Source of the DNA: Lipingzhangella halophila
Lineage (GTDB): Bacteria; Actinomycetota; Actinomycetes; Streptosporangiales; Streptosporangiaceae
Reading direction: 5' to 3'
Assembly: GCF_014203805.1 (NCBI RefSeq)
Contig: NZ_JACHJT010000002.1
Location: 496,001 to 560,000 of the forward strand
DNA length: 64,000 bases
In this document: one piece after another, positions 32,341-41,766 of the stretch
Position numbering within the stretch: the stretch's first letter is position 1
Layout of the letters: every line of letters starts with the position of its first letter
Notes under the pieces: model-generated
What the model was told of the DNA's origin: nothing
The model's input: only the letters and a program-made list of their open reading frames with translations
The model's database searches: none
Translations under genes and position numbers: made by a program

Positions 32341-32362
32341 TGGGGCCCGCATCCCCTGAGCG

Positions 32363-32390
32363 GTGCCGGGCCGCGGTCGCGGCCCGGCAC
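32363..32390 (+). terminator. Perfect hairpin terminator after the M28 gene
   Basis: A 13-bp perfect GC-rich stem with only a 2-nt loop lies 22 nt past the stop, followed by ACTTT. It is the cleanest intrinsic terminator in the window. Confidence 0.85.
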
Positions 32391-32517
32391 ACTTTCCGGA
32401 GCAGAGGCCCCGTCGGCCGCCGCTGTTCGCGGGGGTCCGCTTGTCGAGTTTCATGTTTTTGGTGTGGCGGGGCGAGCGCCCTGGATAGGGGTACGTTCAT
32501 CCGGTGCTGGCCGCGAA

Positions 32518-32760
32518 TGGTCGCGCACGAGACGGGGGCGGCGAGGACCGTGAACGAGCCGGCTCGTGGTGGTCGTAGCTGGTGCCCGGTGGTTACGCAT
32601 CCAACGAGGCGGCGAAGGCGGCGAATGGGCCGGCCCCAGGTGATCGGTGCGGGTGCCCGATGGTGACGCACGCAACGGGGGCAGCGAGGACGGTGGGTGG
32701 GCCGGCTCGTGGTGGTCGTAGCTGGTGCCCGGTGGTGGGGCACGTAACGGGGGCGGCGAA
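32518..32760. repeat. Tandem repeat, about 72-bp unit, 3.3 copies
   Basis: Units begin at 32518, 32590, 32661 and 32733, each opening with TGGT and ending in GGTGCCCGG or GGTGCCCGA. The first and third share GAGCCGGCTCGTGG-like then GGTCGTAGCTGGTGCCCGG blocks almost unchanged. No gene with a ribosome site uses this stretch, although 72 bp is 24 codons and frames stay open through it. It lies in the 840-nt space between the M28 terminator and the ABC exporter. Confidence 0.7.
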
Positions 32761-32934
32761 GGCCCGCAGGTCCTGCGGATAGTGGCCCCGGAGGGCGCCG
32801 GTGCTCCCGTCCGGCGGCGGGGCGCGCATCGAGGGTGACTGTGTGGTCATTCTCGGCGCCGAACATGTCCCCACGGTCACCTTCGGTGCGGGATGCCCCC
32901 ACACGCGCCCGCACCGGTGACCGCCCATCTGGCC

Positions 32935-33070
32935 CACCCGCTCTCGTCGCTGCTTCGTTGGAAGCCCCACCACCGGGCACCCGTACCGGCCACCGCGGGC
33001 TGACCCACCACCGTCCTCGCTGCCCTCGTCGGATGCGGCACCCCACACCCCGCCACACCGATGGGCACCA
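32935..33070. repeat. Inverted, diverged copies of the 72-bp unit
   Basis: This stretch reads as the reverse complement of the upstream array: CCACCACCGGGCACC, CACCACCGTCCTCGCTGCC and CCGATGGGCACC match units of 32518-32760. The two arms, with a spacer of about 170 nt, make a large imperfect inverted repeat. No gene was found between 32391 and 33176. Confidence 0.5.
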
Positions 33071-33176
33071 AACCGGGCACCCTCTCACCCCACCACCCGC
33101 CACCCCACCAATTGGCATAGAAGCGTCGGCGATGAGCAGCGCCGAGAGCGGCCCCGCAGACACCCGAACGCGCCCC

Positions 33177-34961
33177 TTACGTCGCCGCCGCGAACTGGGC
33201 GTCGTGCAGCCGGGCGTAGGCACCCCCGGCGGCCCGCAGCTCGCGGAACGACCCCTGTTCCACGATGCGACCGCGCTCCATCACCAGGATCTGGTCGGCG
33301 TCGCGGATGGTGGACAGCCGGTGGGCGATGACGAAGCAGGTACGGCCGTGCTGCAGGTTGGCCATGCCCTGCTGGACCAGCATCTCGGTGCGGGTGTCCA
33401 CCGAGCTGGTGGCCTCGTCCAGAATCAGGATGGACGGCGCCACCAGGAACGCGCGGGCGATGGTGATGAGCTGGCGCTCGCCCGCGCTGAGCCCGTCGCC
33501 CTCGTCGTCGACCACCGTGTCGTATCCGTCGGGCAGGGTGCGGATCATCTGGTCGGCGTGCACCGCGCGGGCGGCGGAGACGACCTCCTCGCGGGTCGCC
33601 TCGGGCCTTCCGTAGGCGATGTTGTCGGCGATGGTGCCGCCGAACAGCCAGGTGTCCTGGAGCACCATTCCGATCCGCCCGCGCAGCTCGGCGCGGTCCA
33701 TTGAGGCGGTATCGGCGCCGTCCACCGTGATCGTTCCGCTGTCCAGCTCGTAGAACCGCAGCACCAGGTTGACCAGCGTGGTCTTTCCGGCCCCGGTGGG
33801 GCCGACGATCGCCACCGTGGAGCCGGGCGCGACTTCCAGTGACAGCCCTTCGATCAGCGGCTCGTCCTCGGTGTAGCGGAACGACACGTCGGCGAAGCCG
33901 ACCCGTCCGGCGTCACCCTCCGGACGCGCGGGACGCTCCGGAGCGGGCCGTTCCTCCGGGGCGTCCAGCAGCTCGAACACCCGTTCCGCCGAGGCCACCA
34001 CCGACAGGATCTGCCCGGCCACCGCCGCCAGCGTCCGCACCGGCTGGTTGAACTGCATGACGTACTGGACGAACGCCTGGATGTCGCCGATGCTGAGCGC
34101 TCCCGAGGACACCCGAAACGCACCGGCGACCGCGACAAGGACGTAGCCGACATTGCCGAGGAGGGTGGTCACCGGGGCGATCAGTCCGGATACCCACTGC
34201 GCCCGGACGGCGGAGGCGTGCAGCGCTGAGTTGTGCTCGCGGAAGTCGCGCGCCGACTCCTCGTGCCGCCCGAAGGCGGTCACCAGTTCGTGGCCGGTGA
34301 ACGCCTCCTCGATGTGCCCGTTGAGCCGCCCGGTGGCCGCCCACTGCCGGTCGAACTCCGGCTGGGCGCGGCGCCCCACCGCCCGTACGGCCCACAGCGT
34401 CACCGGGACCACCACCAGCGCTATCACGGTCAGCAGCGGTGAGATCACCAGCATCATCGCCAACGACCCGACGAACATCAGCACCGAGCTGAGGAGCCGG
34501 GTCAGGATCCCCTGCGTCGTCTGGGCGAGGTTGTCGATGTCGTTGGTGACGCGGGAAAGCACCTCGCCGCGCGAGTGGGAGTCGTAGTGCGCCAGTGGCA
34601 GCCGCGCGAGCTTCGCCTCCGCCTCCTCGCGCAGCCGGAAGGCGACCCGCTGGGTGACCGCGGTGGTCGCCCGTCCCAGGGCCACCTGGCCCACCGCCGC
34701 GAGCACCGCCATGACGGTCAGGGCACCCATGATCCACCAGGCGGGCGCGAGCGTATCCGCCTCACCTCGGGCGACGCCGATGAAGTTGTCGGTGGCCCGC
34801 CCGAGCAGCAGCGGCGACGCCGAGTTCACCACGCTGACCGCAACGACCAGGACCAGCACCGCGATCAGCGGTGCGCGCTCCCGCCCCAGCCAGGCCAGCA
34901 GCCGCCGCCCGGTGCGCGGGAAGTCGGTGGGCTGCTTGTCCTGCTGCTCTGCTGTGCTCAC
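33177..34961 (-). CDS. ABC exporter half-transporter (canonical Walker B)
   Basis: The 594-residue protein has an ABC type-1 membrane domain with six helices (about 30-320) and a nucleotide-binding domain (about 350-585): GPTGAGKTTLV, the signature LSAGERQLITIARAF and LILDEATSSVDT with catalytic Glu. The signature deviates from LSGGQ. It overlaps the other half-transporter by 4 nt and together they would form a heterodimeric exporter of the TM287/288 or BmrCD kind. Export of a drug or lipid is the family role; the divergent TetR gene supports drug-inducible expression. Confidence 0.9.
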   Translation of the reverse strand: MSTAEQQDKQPTDFPRTGRRLLAWLGRERAPLIAVLVLVVAVSVVNSASPLLLGRATDNFIGVARGEADTLAPAWWIMGALTVMAVLAAVGQVALGRATTAVTQRVAFRLREEAEAKLARLPLAHYDSHSRGEVLSRVTNDIDNLAQTTQGILTRLLSSVLMFVGSLAMMLVISPLLTVIALVVVPVTLWAVRAVGRRAQPEFDRQWAATGRLNGHIEEAFTGHELVTAFGRHEESARDFREHNSALHASAVRAQWVSGLIAPVTTLLGNVGYVLVAVAGAFRVSSGALSIGDIQAFVQYVMQFNQPVRTLAAVAGQILSVVASAERVFELLDAPEERPAPERPARPEGDAGRVGFADVSFRYTEDEPLIEGLSLEVAPGSTVAIVGPTGAGKTTLVNLVLRFYELDSGTITVDGADTASMDRAELRGRIGMVLQDTWLFGGTIADNIAYGRPEATREEVVSAARAVHADQMIRTLPDGYDTVVDDEGDGLSAGERQLITIARAFLVAPSILILDEATSSVDTRTEMLVQQGMANLQHGRTCFVIAHRLSTIRDADQILVMERGRIVEQGSFRELRAAGGAYARLHDAQFAAAT

Positions 34962-36745
34962 GCGGCCTCCTCGGGGATGCGCTGGGAGTCGACGATCTCG
35001 GCGTAGGTGGGGCTGGCGGACAGCAGCTCGTCGTGCGTGCCCACCGCTTCCACGCGGCCGGCGTCGAGCACGACGATCCGGTCGGCGGTGCGGATGGTCG
35101 ACACGCGCTGGGCGACGACCAGCCGGGCGGCATCACCGACCGCCGCGTCGAGGGAGGCACGGACCGCGGCGTCGGTGGCGGTGTCCAGGGCGGAGAACGC
35201 GTCGTCGAAGACGTAGAGGCGTGGCTCGGCGACCAGGGCGCGGGCGATCGCGAGCCGCTGGCGCTGCCCGCCCGAGACCGTGATGCCGCCCTGGCCGACG
35301 GCGGTGTCCGGGCCGTCGGGCATCGCCCGGACGAAGTCCGCGGCCCGCGCGGTCTCCAGAGCCCGCCACAGCCGTGCCTCATCGGCGTCCGGGTCGCCGT
35401 AGCGCAGGTTGGAGGCGATGGTGCCGGAGAACAGGTAGGCCCGCTGGGGCACCAGACCGACGGTGGCGGCCAGGGTGCGCCGGTCCATGTCCCGCAGGTC
35501 GGTGCCGTCGAGGCGCACCGTTCCCTCGTCGGGGGCGAGCAGCCGGGCCACCAACCTGACCAGGGTCGTCTTGCCGGCGCCGGTGGATCCGACGACGGCT
35601 GTGGTCTCTCCCGGCCGGGTGATGAGGTCCACACCGCGCAGCACCGGCTGCTCGGCGCCGGGGTAGCCGAAGCTGACCCCTGCGATGTCCAGGCTTCCCG
35701 AGCCGGCCGGTCCGCGCGGGCGGGACGCGCGCCGGGCCGGCTCGCTCGGCTCGGGAAGGGAGGGCTCGGTGCTCAGCACCTCGGTGATGCGGCCCGCCGC
35801 GACCTCGGCGCGAGGCGCGAGGACGAACACACTCATCGCCATCATGACGGCGCCGAGGATCTGGGACAGGTAGGTGAGGAAGGCGATCAGCGCGCCCGGC
35901 TGCATCGCGCCCTCGACGATCCGGGGGCCGCCGAGCGCGAGGACCGCGACGGACGCGAGGGTGGCCACCGCCATGGCGGACGCGCCGAAGAACGCCTGGA
36001 GCCGGCCCAGCCGTACGGCCACGGCCATCAGGTCGGTGTTGGCGCTGGCGAAACGCTCGTGCTCGTGGGGTTCGCGGACGAAGGCGCGGACCACCCGGAT
36101 ACCGGTGATCTGCTCGCGCAACACCCGGTTCACCGCGTCGATGCGGCCCTGCATGAGCTGCGACGGCCCGACCATCCGGAGGATGATCAGGCTGATCGCC
36201 GCGACCTGCACCGGGATCGCCACTGCCAGTACGCCGGTCAGGGCGACGTCCTGGCGGAGCGCCAGCACGACCCCGCCCGCGCCCATGAGCGGCGCGGTGA
36301 CCATCAGAGTGAGCGCGGTGAACGCCAGCGTCTGGACCTGGTACACGTCATTGGTGGTGCGGGTGATCAGCGTGGGCGCGCCGAAGCCGGCGAACTCGCG
36401 GGCCGAGAACCCCTGGACCCGGTCGAACAGCGCCGCGCGCAGATCGCGGCCGAGCCCCATGGCCACCTTGGCGCCCAGGTAGACGGTCGCGGCCGCTCCC
36501 GCGGCCTGGACCAACGTGACAGCGAGCATGACCGCGCCGCGGCGCAGGATGTAACCGGTGTCTCCCGCGGCGATCCCGTTGTCGACGATGTCCGCGTGCA
36601 GCGTGGGCAGTAACAGCAGTCCCAGGGCCTGGACAAGCTGGAGCAGCAGGAGGAGGGCGGTGGGGGCCGCGTAGGGCCGCAACCGCACGCGCAGGAGTGG
36701 CACCAGGGCCGCGGGAGGATCCCCCTCGGGGGTCGTTGTCGGCAT
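34958..36745 (-). CDS. ABC exporter half-transporter (degenerate Walker B)
   Basis: The 595-residue protein has six membrane helices (about 18-310) and a nucleotide-binding domain (about 345-580): GSTGAGKTTLV, the canonical signature VSGGQRQRLAIARA and YVFDDAFSALDT, where the catalytic Glu after Walker B is Asp. This change, paired with the odd LSAGE signature of its partner, is exactly what makes one ATP site inactive in heterodimeric exporters. I chose the ATG at 36745; the frame runs on upstream through an AT-rich promoter without coding character. Confidence 0.9.
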   Translation of the reverse strand: MPTTTPEGDPPAALVPLLRVRLRPYAAPTALLLLLQLVQALGLLLLPTLHADIVDNGIAAGDTGYILRRGAVMLAVTLVQAAGAAATVYLGAKVAMGLGRDLRAALFDRVQGFSAREFAGFGAPTLITRTTNDVYQVQTLAFTALTLMVTAPLMGAGGVVLALRQDVALTGVLAVAIPVQVAAISLIILRMVGPSQLMQGRIDAVNRVLREQITGIRVVRAFVREPHEHERFASANTDLMAVAVRLGRLQAFFGASAMAVATLASVAVLALGGPRIVEGAMQPGALIAFLTYLSQILGAVMMAMSVFVLAPRAEVAAGRITEVLSTEPSLPEPSEPARRASRPRGPAGSGSLDIAGVSFGYPGAEQPVLRGVDLITRPGETTAVVGSTGAGKTTLVRLVARLLAPDEGTVRLDGTDLRDMDRRTLAATVGLVPQRAYLFSGTIASNLRYGDPDADEARLWRALETARAADFVRAMPDGPDTAVGQGGITVSGGQRQRLAIARALVAEPRLYVFDDAFSALDTATDAAVRASLDAAVGDAARLVVAQRVSTIRTADRIVVLDAGRVEAVGTHDELLSASPTYAEIVDSQRIPEEAA

Positions 36746-36767
36746 GGATCCGACCCTAGCACTAGAA

Positions 36768-36818
36768 ATTACTCCGAGTATAATTTTATATTGAGAGGAA
36801 TAATATCCTTGGTAGAGT
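36768..36818 (+). promoter_or_regulatory. TetR promoter and operator region
   Basis: TTGAGA (36791-36796) and TAGAGT (36813-36818) are 16 nt apart and the TetR GTG at 36825 follows 6 nt later, so the message is leaderless. ATTACTC-N2-AGTATAAT at 36768-36784 is a near-perfect dyad between the TetR promoter and the exporter start, a likely TetR operator. The whole stretch is strikingly AT-rich. Confidence 0.6.
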
Positions 36819-36824
36819 ATCGCT

Positions 36825-37514
36825 GTGGACACACACCAGAGCCTGCGCGAGCGCAAGAAGGAAGCGACCCGGAAACTCCTGGCCTTCACCGCCCTGGAGA
36901 TGTTCGAGGAGCGCGGGTTCGACAACGTCTCCGTAGCGGAGATCGCCGAGGCCGCCGAAGTCTCCAAGAAGACGGTGTTCAACTACTTCACCGTCAAGGA
37001 GGACCTGGTCCTGGGCTTCGGCAAGCACCACATCGACGAGCCCGCCGAGGCTGTACGTACCAGGGCACCCGGGCAGACGCCGCTCGACGCCATGCGCGAC
37101 TACGTGCTGACCGGCCTGGCCGAACGCCAGCCCATGCTCGGCCTCAGCGCGCACCCGCTGGTGATGCGCATCCAGCGGCTGGTCGACCGCACGCCGGCGC
37201 TGGCCGTCCGCCAGATGGAGTACACCGAGATGACGCGCGCGCGCCTGGCCGAAGCCCTGTTGGAGGAAGACAGTTCGCGCCTGAGCGCCCGGCTGGTGGC
37301 CGCCCAGTTGCACGCCACCCAGCAGGTACTGGCGGGCGAGAACTTCCGCCGCGTCACTGGGGGAGAGTCGCCCGATGACGTCTACCCCGACGCCGTGGTC
37401 ACGGCCGAGAACACCTTCGAGTGGCTGCGCACGGGAATGGGCGACATGCTGCGCCGCCCGGCAGCGCCCGAGGAGAACGGCAGCTCCAGGGCGGGCGGGG
37501 GCGAGGTGGGCTGA
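36825..37514 (+). CDS. TetR-family repressor of the ABC exporter
   Basis: The 229-residue protein has the TetR DNA-binding domain (about 8-55: LRERKKEATRKLLAFTALEMFEERGFDNVSVAEIAEAAEVSKKTVFNYF) and a ligand-binding C-terminal bundle. The first 12 residues of the family motif and FNYFTVKEDLV are intact. It is divergent from the heterodimeric exporter with 79 nt between the starts, the standard layout for a local drug-responsive repressor. The C-terminal 25 residues are Gly/Glu-rich and probably disordered. Confidence 0.92.
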   Translation: MDTHQSLRERKKEATRKLLAFTALEMFEERGFDNVSVAEIAEAAEVSKKTVFNYFTVKEDLVLGFGKHHIDEPAEAVRTRAPGQTPLDAMRDYVLTGLAERQPMLGLSAHPLVMRIQRLVDRTPALAVRQMEYTEMTRARLAEALLEEDSSRLSARLVAAQLHATQQVLAGENFRRVTGGESPDDVYPDAVVTAENTFEWLRTGMGDMLRRPAAPEENGSSRAGGGEVG

Positions 37515-37736
37515 CCACGAGGTACCGGGCGGACGGTCACGAGCTGTACGGGTTCGGCACCGAAGGTGGCTGCGGGGACCCCGCCGGCGCCGAGAATGGC
37601 CCTCCCGACACCCTCAATGCGCCCCAGGGCCGCTTCCGCGGAACCAGCGGGCCCCGCGCCCGGCACACCCGGGGCGGCGACCGGTGAGCACTCCCCGGAC
37701 CGCTCCTGTGCCGCCGCGGCGGGCGGAGCGCGGGCG

Positions 37737-38624
37737 CTAACCGTTCCCGGCGATGCTCCGCGACGCCGCGTCCAGGAGTTCCTGCAGCCGCAGCCCGCGG
37801 GAGGCGTCCAGCTCCGGCGGGTTCGCCGTCCGCACCGCTGCCGCGAACTCCCGGCGCAGCACCGGCCAGCTCTCGGCGGGGTCGAGGTGCGCGCTGTCGA
37901 ACTCCAGCTCGGCGTCGGGGCCGTAGAGTTCCACGCGGGTGCGGGCGCCGGACAGCCGCACCGCGCCCGACAGCGACCCCTGGCTTACCGCTCCGTTCTC
38001 GTGCAGGCAGGTCAGCTCGGTCCAGGTACGCGGATCGCCGACCGCGCGCACCTCGGCGACGCGCCCCACCGCCGCCTCCAGCAGGTCCAACAGGTGCGGG
38101 CCGAGGTCGAGCAGTGCGCCGTGCTCCATGCGCCACCCGGTGGCGAACTCGCCGCCGAGGAAGGCTCCGTGCAGGTAACACGAGCGGGCGCCGGTGAGGG
38201 ACAGGGTCCTCGCCCGCGTGAGGAAGTCGCGTGTGGCGGGGTGGTAGCGCTTGCTCAGCACCAGTTGCGAGACCACGCCGGCCTCGGCGACCGCCTCGGC
38301 GATGCGCCGCGCCCCCTCCAGGGTGGGTGCCAGGGGTTTCTCCAGCAGTACCGCGTGTCCCGCGCGGATCACGGTGGGCGCGAGGTCGGCCTGCACGGCC
38401 GGCGGCACCGCGAAGGCCACCGCCTCGCAGCGCTCCAGCAGCTCGGGCACGGAACCGGCCGCGGCCGCCCCGAACCGCCGGGCCAGGGCGTCCGCCGCCT
38501 CGGGCCTGCGGGCCCACACCGCCGCGAGCCTGGTCTCGCTTCCGGTGGCCAGCATGGGGGCGTGCATCGCCGCGGCCCATGGGCCGGCGCCGATGAGTCC
38601 GACCCGCACGGGGGTGTCGTTCAT
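37737..38624 (-). CDS. Gfo/Idh/MocA-family oxidoreductase
   Basis: The 295-residue product has the Rossmann start VRVGLIGAGPWAAAMHAPML and the EKPLAP motif containing the catalytic Lys, then a C-terminal alpha/beta substrate domain with HGALLDLGPHLLDL. These enzymes oxidise or epimerise sugars and cyclitols with NAD(P). It overlaps the ROK regulator by 4 nt (ATGA) and closes the leftward arm of the carbohydrate locus. Together with the dehydrogenase and epimerase on the other arm it may process an unusual sugar or inositol. Confidence 0.87.
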   Translation of the reverse strand: MNDTPVRVGLIGAGPWAAAMHAPMLATGSETRLAAVWARRPEAADALARRFGAAAAGSVPELLERCEAVAFAVPPAVQADLAPTVIRAGHAVLLEKPLAPTLEGARRIAEAVAEAGVVSQLVLSKRYHPATRDFLTRARTLSLTGARSCYLHGAFLGGEFATGWRMEHGALLDLGPHLLDLLEAAVGRVAEVRAVGDPRTWTELTCLHENGAVSQGSLSGAVRLSGARTRVELYGPDAELEFDSAHLDPAESWPVLRREFAAAVRTANPPELDASRGLRLQELLDAASRSIAGNG

Positions 38625-39796
38625 CCGGTGGCGTGTCCTTCCGCGAGTCGGGTGTCCGCCTGGGCGGGGGCGTACAGGTACTCGGTAACGAGGTGCCCGG
38701 TGCCGCGGAGCCCGGCCCGGTCGCCGAGCTCGCCCGTGACGACCTTCAGGTTCCGGGTGATCCGGGGCAGGGCGCGCTGGTAGAGCAACTCGCGCACCCC
38801 GGTGACGAAGTGGGTGTCGGCGAGGTCGCCGGCGATCATCAGCACTTCCGGGTTGAGCAGGGAGACGACGGTGGCCAGTACCTCGCCGACCTGTTGCCCG
38901 GCTTCGCGGGCCATGCGCACCGCGCTGGGGTGGTCGGCCCGCAGCCGCTCGCGCACCCCGGCTCCCGAGGGGGTGGGCACGCCCTCGTCGGTCAGTGCGG
39001 CAGCGAGCGCCCTGCCGCTGGCGACGGCCGCGAGGCAGCCGTACGACCCGCACTGGCACAGCGCGTCGGCCGCGCCGGTGATGCGCACGTGTCCGATGTC
39101 CCCGGCACCGCCGTCGATTCCGCGGTACACCTCCCCGTTGATGATGACGCCGGCGCCGATCCCGGTGGAGACCTTCACGAGGACGAACGCCGGGCATTCG
39201 GGATAGCTGGCGACCTGCTCGCCGAGCGCCATCATGTTGGCGTCGTTGTCCACGAGCACGGGCACGTCGAAACCGGACCTCAGGTGCGCGCCAATGTCGT
39301 AGCCGTCCCAGCCGGCCATCATCGGCGGGCGCACCACCAGGCCGGTGGCGAACTCGACGGGCCCGGGGACGGACAGGCCGATCCCGCACACCTCGGTGGT
39401 CCCGCGTTCCGCCTGGCCGATCAGCGAGCGGAACCAGTCGGCGAGGGTGTCGAGCACGGGGACCGGCCCGTCGGAGACGCGCAACGGAGCGGTGTGCTCG
39501 GCGAGGGTGCGGCCCGCCAGGTCGAGGACCGCCGCGCGGGCGTGCGTGGTGTCGAGGTCGGCGGCGAGCACGACCGCGTGCTCCTCGTTGAACTCCAGCC
39601 GGGTGGGCGGGCGCCCGCCCGTGGACGAGGCCACGCCGTGCTCGCGTACCCAGCCGGCACCGGTCAGCAGGTCGAGGCGCTGCAGCACCGTTGACCGGGA
39701 AAGCCCGGTGAGGCTTTGCAGGTCCCGCCGGGTTCGCGCCTTCCCCGAGCGGATCAGCTCCAGCATGTGTCCGGCACTCGCGGGTGCCTCGGCCAT
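38621..39796 (-). CDS. ROK-family transcriptional regulator
   Basis: The 391-residue protein has an N-terminal winged helix (about 10-65: TRRDLQSLTGLSRSTVLQRLDLL) and a ROK sugar-kinase-like domain (about 80-385) with VLVDNDANMMALGE, the zinc motif DIGHVRITGAADALCQCGSYGCLAA (Cys-x-Cys-xxxx-Cys) and GGAGDIGH. I chose the ATG at 39796 behind GGGAG. As a NagC/XylR-type protein it should sense the imported sugar and bind dyads such as those at 43708-43760. It lies in the middle of the transporter operon, 35 nt past the second permease. Confidence 0.9.
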   Translation of the reverse strand: MAEAPASAGHMLELIRSGKARTRRDLQSLTGLSRSTVLQRLDLLTGAGWVREHGVASSTGGRPPTRLEFNEEHAVVLAADLDTTHARAAVLDLAGRTLAEHTAPLRVSDGPVPVLDTLADWFRSLIGQAERGTTEVCGIGLSVPGPVEFATGLVVRPPMMAGWDGYDIGAHLRSGFDVPVLVDNDANMMALGEQVASYPECPAFVLVKVSTGIGAGVIINGEVYRGIDGGAGDIGHVRITGAADALCQCGSYGCLAAVASGRALAAALTDEGVPTPSGAGVRERLRADHPSAVRMAREAGQQVGEVLATVVSLLNPEVLMIAGDLADTHFVTGVRELLYQRALPRITRNLKVVTGELGDRAGLRGTGHLVTEYLYAPAQADTRLAEGHATG

Positions 39797-39831
39797 TGGG
39801 ACTCCCTTGTCCATCGTGTGGTGCGTGCGGC

Positions 39832-40698
39832 TCAGCTCTTGTCGGCTCCGGTGGTGAGCCCTTCGGTGAGCATCCTTTCGGCCAGATAGAAAAGAAGCAC
39901 AACGGGGAGGGTGAGCACGACGGAGCCCGCCATGAGGACCGTCTTGGGCACCTCGATGCCGCCGGCGAGCTGCTGCAGTCCCAGGGACACGGTCCACACC
40001 TCGGGGTCGGCGGCCAGGAACAGCAGCGCGAAGAGGAACTCGTTCCAGGAGATCATGAAGATGTAGAGGCCGGTGGCCATCAGCGATGGCGTAGCCAGCG
40101 GCAGGATCACCCGGGTGATGATGGCCAGCCGGGAGCAGCCGTCGAGCGCGGCCGCCTCCTCGATACTCTTCGGGATCGTCGCGAAGTAGTTCCGCAGCAT
40201 GTATATGGACACCGGGACGGTCTGGGCGATGTAGACGATCGCCAGCCCTACCAGGCTGCCCTGGAGGCCGATCTTGGCGAAGATGACGAACAGCGGCACG
40301 GCGAGCAGGGTGGCGGGGAAGAGGTAGAGCGCCAGGAAGAGCGTGCTCACCTTGCGGCCGCCGAAGAACCTGAGGCGGCTGACCGCGTAGGAGCCGGGAA
40401 TCGCCGCCAGCAGGGTCAGCACGACCGTTCCGAGCGAGACCAGCGCCGAGTTGCGCAGCAGGCGCAGGAAGCCCTGACCCCCCTCCTCGGTGGAGGTGAG
40501 CACGGCCCGGTAGGTCTCGATGGTGAACTCCGTGGTCGACACCCAGATCCGGCCGGGGTCGAGCAGGAGCGAATCGATGGGGCGCACCGACAGCATCAGC
40601 ATGTAGTAGAAGGGGAAGAGGGTGATCACCGCGAGGAAGGCGATCACCACCCACCGCAGCACACCGAGGATCCTGTCTTCGAGTTGGGCGCGGGTCAC
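39832..40698 (-). CDS. Carbohydrate ABC transporter permease (MalG-like)
   Basis: The 288-residue product has six helices and the EAA loop EEAAALDGCSRLAIITRVILP that contacts the ATPase. The GTG at 40698 overlaps the first permease stop (GTGA) and has AGGAGG upstream. It is the second membrane subunit of a CUT1 importer. No ATPase gene is in the locus, so a shared MsiK-like ATPase encoded elsewhere is expected, as is usual in actinobacteria. Confidence 0.93.
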   Translation of the reverse strand: MTRAQLEDRILGVLRWVVIAFLAVITLFPFYYMLMLSVRPIDSLLLDPGRIWVSTTEFTIETYRAVLTSTEEGGQGFLRLLRNSALVSLGTVVLTLLAAIPGSYAVSRLRFFGGRKVSTLFLALYLFPATLLAVPLFVIFAKIGLQGSLVGLAIVYIAQTVPVSIYMLRNYFATIPKSIEEAAALDGCSRLAIITRVILPLATPSLMATGLYIFMISWNEFLFALLFLAADPEVWTVSLGLQQLAGGIEVPKTVLMAGSVVLTLPVVLLFYLAERMLTEGLTTGADKS

Positions 40699-41696
40699 TG
40701 GGTTTCCTCCTGCACCTTGGCGGCGAAGAACCGGAAGTACACGCCGAGGAGCACCATGAGCACAACGGCGAGGACGAGCGCTTGGGCCGCCGCGGCTCCG
40801 ACGTCGAACCGCGCGGTGAGGAAGTCGTAGACGCGCACGGCGACGACCTCGGTGCCCGCGCCGCCTCCGGTGAGCAGGTAGACGTCGTCGAACTTGTTGA
40901 ACGACATGATGAACCGGAGCACGCCCAGCAGCGCGAGTACCGGCATGAGCTGCGGCAGCAGGATGTGCCGGAAGCGCTGCAGCGGGGTCGCGCCGTCGAC
41001 CATGGCCGCCTCCTCGATGCCGCTCGGTACCGCTTGCAGCCGGGCGAGCAGGAACAGGAACGCGAAGGGGAAGTAGCGCCAGCTCTCGAAAGCGATGACC
41101 GTCAGCAGCGCCACGGGGATGGGGATGCTGAGGCCGAGGATCTCCAGCTCGGCCGTTCGCTGGCTGAGGAACGCGATGGGAGCGTCCCAACCGAGATAGC
41201 GCGCACCCCACTCGTTGACGATGCCGTACTCCGGGCTGAGCATCACCTCCCAGACGAAAGCCATGGCGACGACCGGGGCGACGAACGGCAGCAGCATCGA
41301 CCCGCGCAGCAGGGAGCGGCCGCGGAACGGGCGCCGCAGGGCGAGTGCGGCGACGAGCCCGAGGGCGATGGAGCCGGCGGTGGTGCCCACCGTGTAGGCG
41401 AGGGTGGTCCACAGCGACGTCCAGAAGCCGGGCGAGAGGAAGACCTGCGCGAAGTTGTCCAGCGTCCAGTTCCCGAACAGGCCGGTGGTTTGGATGTCCA
41501 CCAGGCGTACACGCTGGAAGGCCAGCAGGACCGTCCAGGCGATGGGGAGCACGACGACCGCCAGCACCACGATGAACGTGGGCGAGACGAACGCCAGTCC
41601 CGCGCGGTTCTCCCGCGCGGCCAGGGTAGCGCGGCGGGTGCGCTGCGGCGGATGCCGCCGCTCGTGGGTGCGGGGTTCGGGGAGTTTCGTGGTCAT
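40695..41696 (-). CDS. Carbohydrate ABC transporter permease (MalF-like)
   Basis: The 333-residue protein has a positively charged N-tail (about 1-30), six helices and the EAA motif EEAAMVDGATPLQRFRHILLP. It starts at ATG 41696 and is followed by the MalG-like permease with a 4-nt overlap. The distance to the binding-protein gene upstream is 522 nt, all filled with repeat units, which is unusual for a CUT1 operon. Confidence 0.93.
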   Translation of the reverse strand: MTTKLPEPRTHERRHPPQRTRRATLAARENRAGLAFVSPTFIVVLAVVVLPIAWTVLLAFQRVRLVDIQTTGLFGNWTLDNFAQVFLSPGFWTSLWTTLAYTVGTTAGSIALGLVAALALRRPFRGRSLLRGSMLLPFVAPVVAMAFVWEVMLSPEYGIVNEWGARYLGWDAPIAFLSQRTAELEILGLSIPIPVALLTVIAFESWRYFPFAFLFLLARLQAVPSGIEEAAMVDGATPLQRFRHILLPQLMPVLALLGVLRFIMSFNKFDDVYLLTGGGAGTEVVAVRVYDFLTARFDVGAAAAQALVLAVVLMVLLGVYFRFFAAKVQEETQ

Positions 41697-41766
41697 CGGG
41701 TGTCCTCGGCTGGGGGTCCGCTACGTCTCGGGGCTGTTTTCCGGAGTGCTTGGCCGCTGAGGGTGG

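Noticed and set aside
32518-33070. A CRISPR array
   Set aside because: Units are contiguous, about 72 bp, with no unique spacers and no cas genes nearby.
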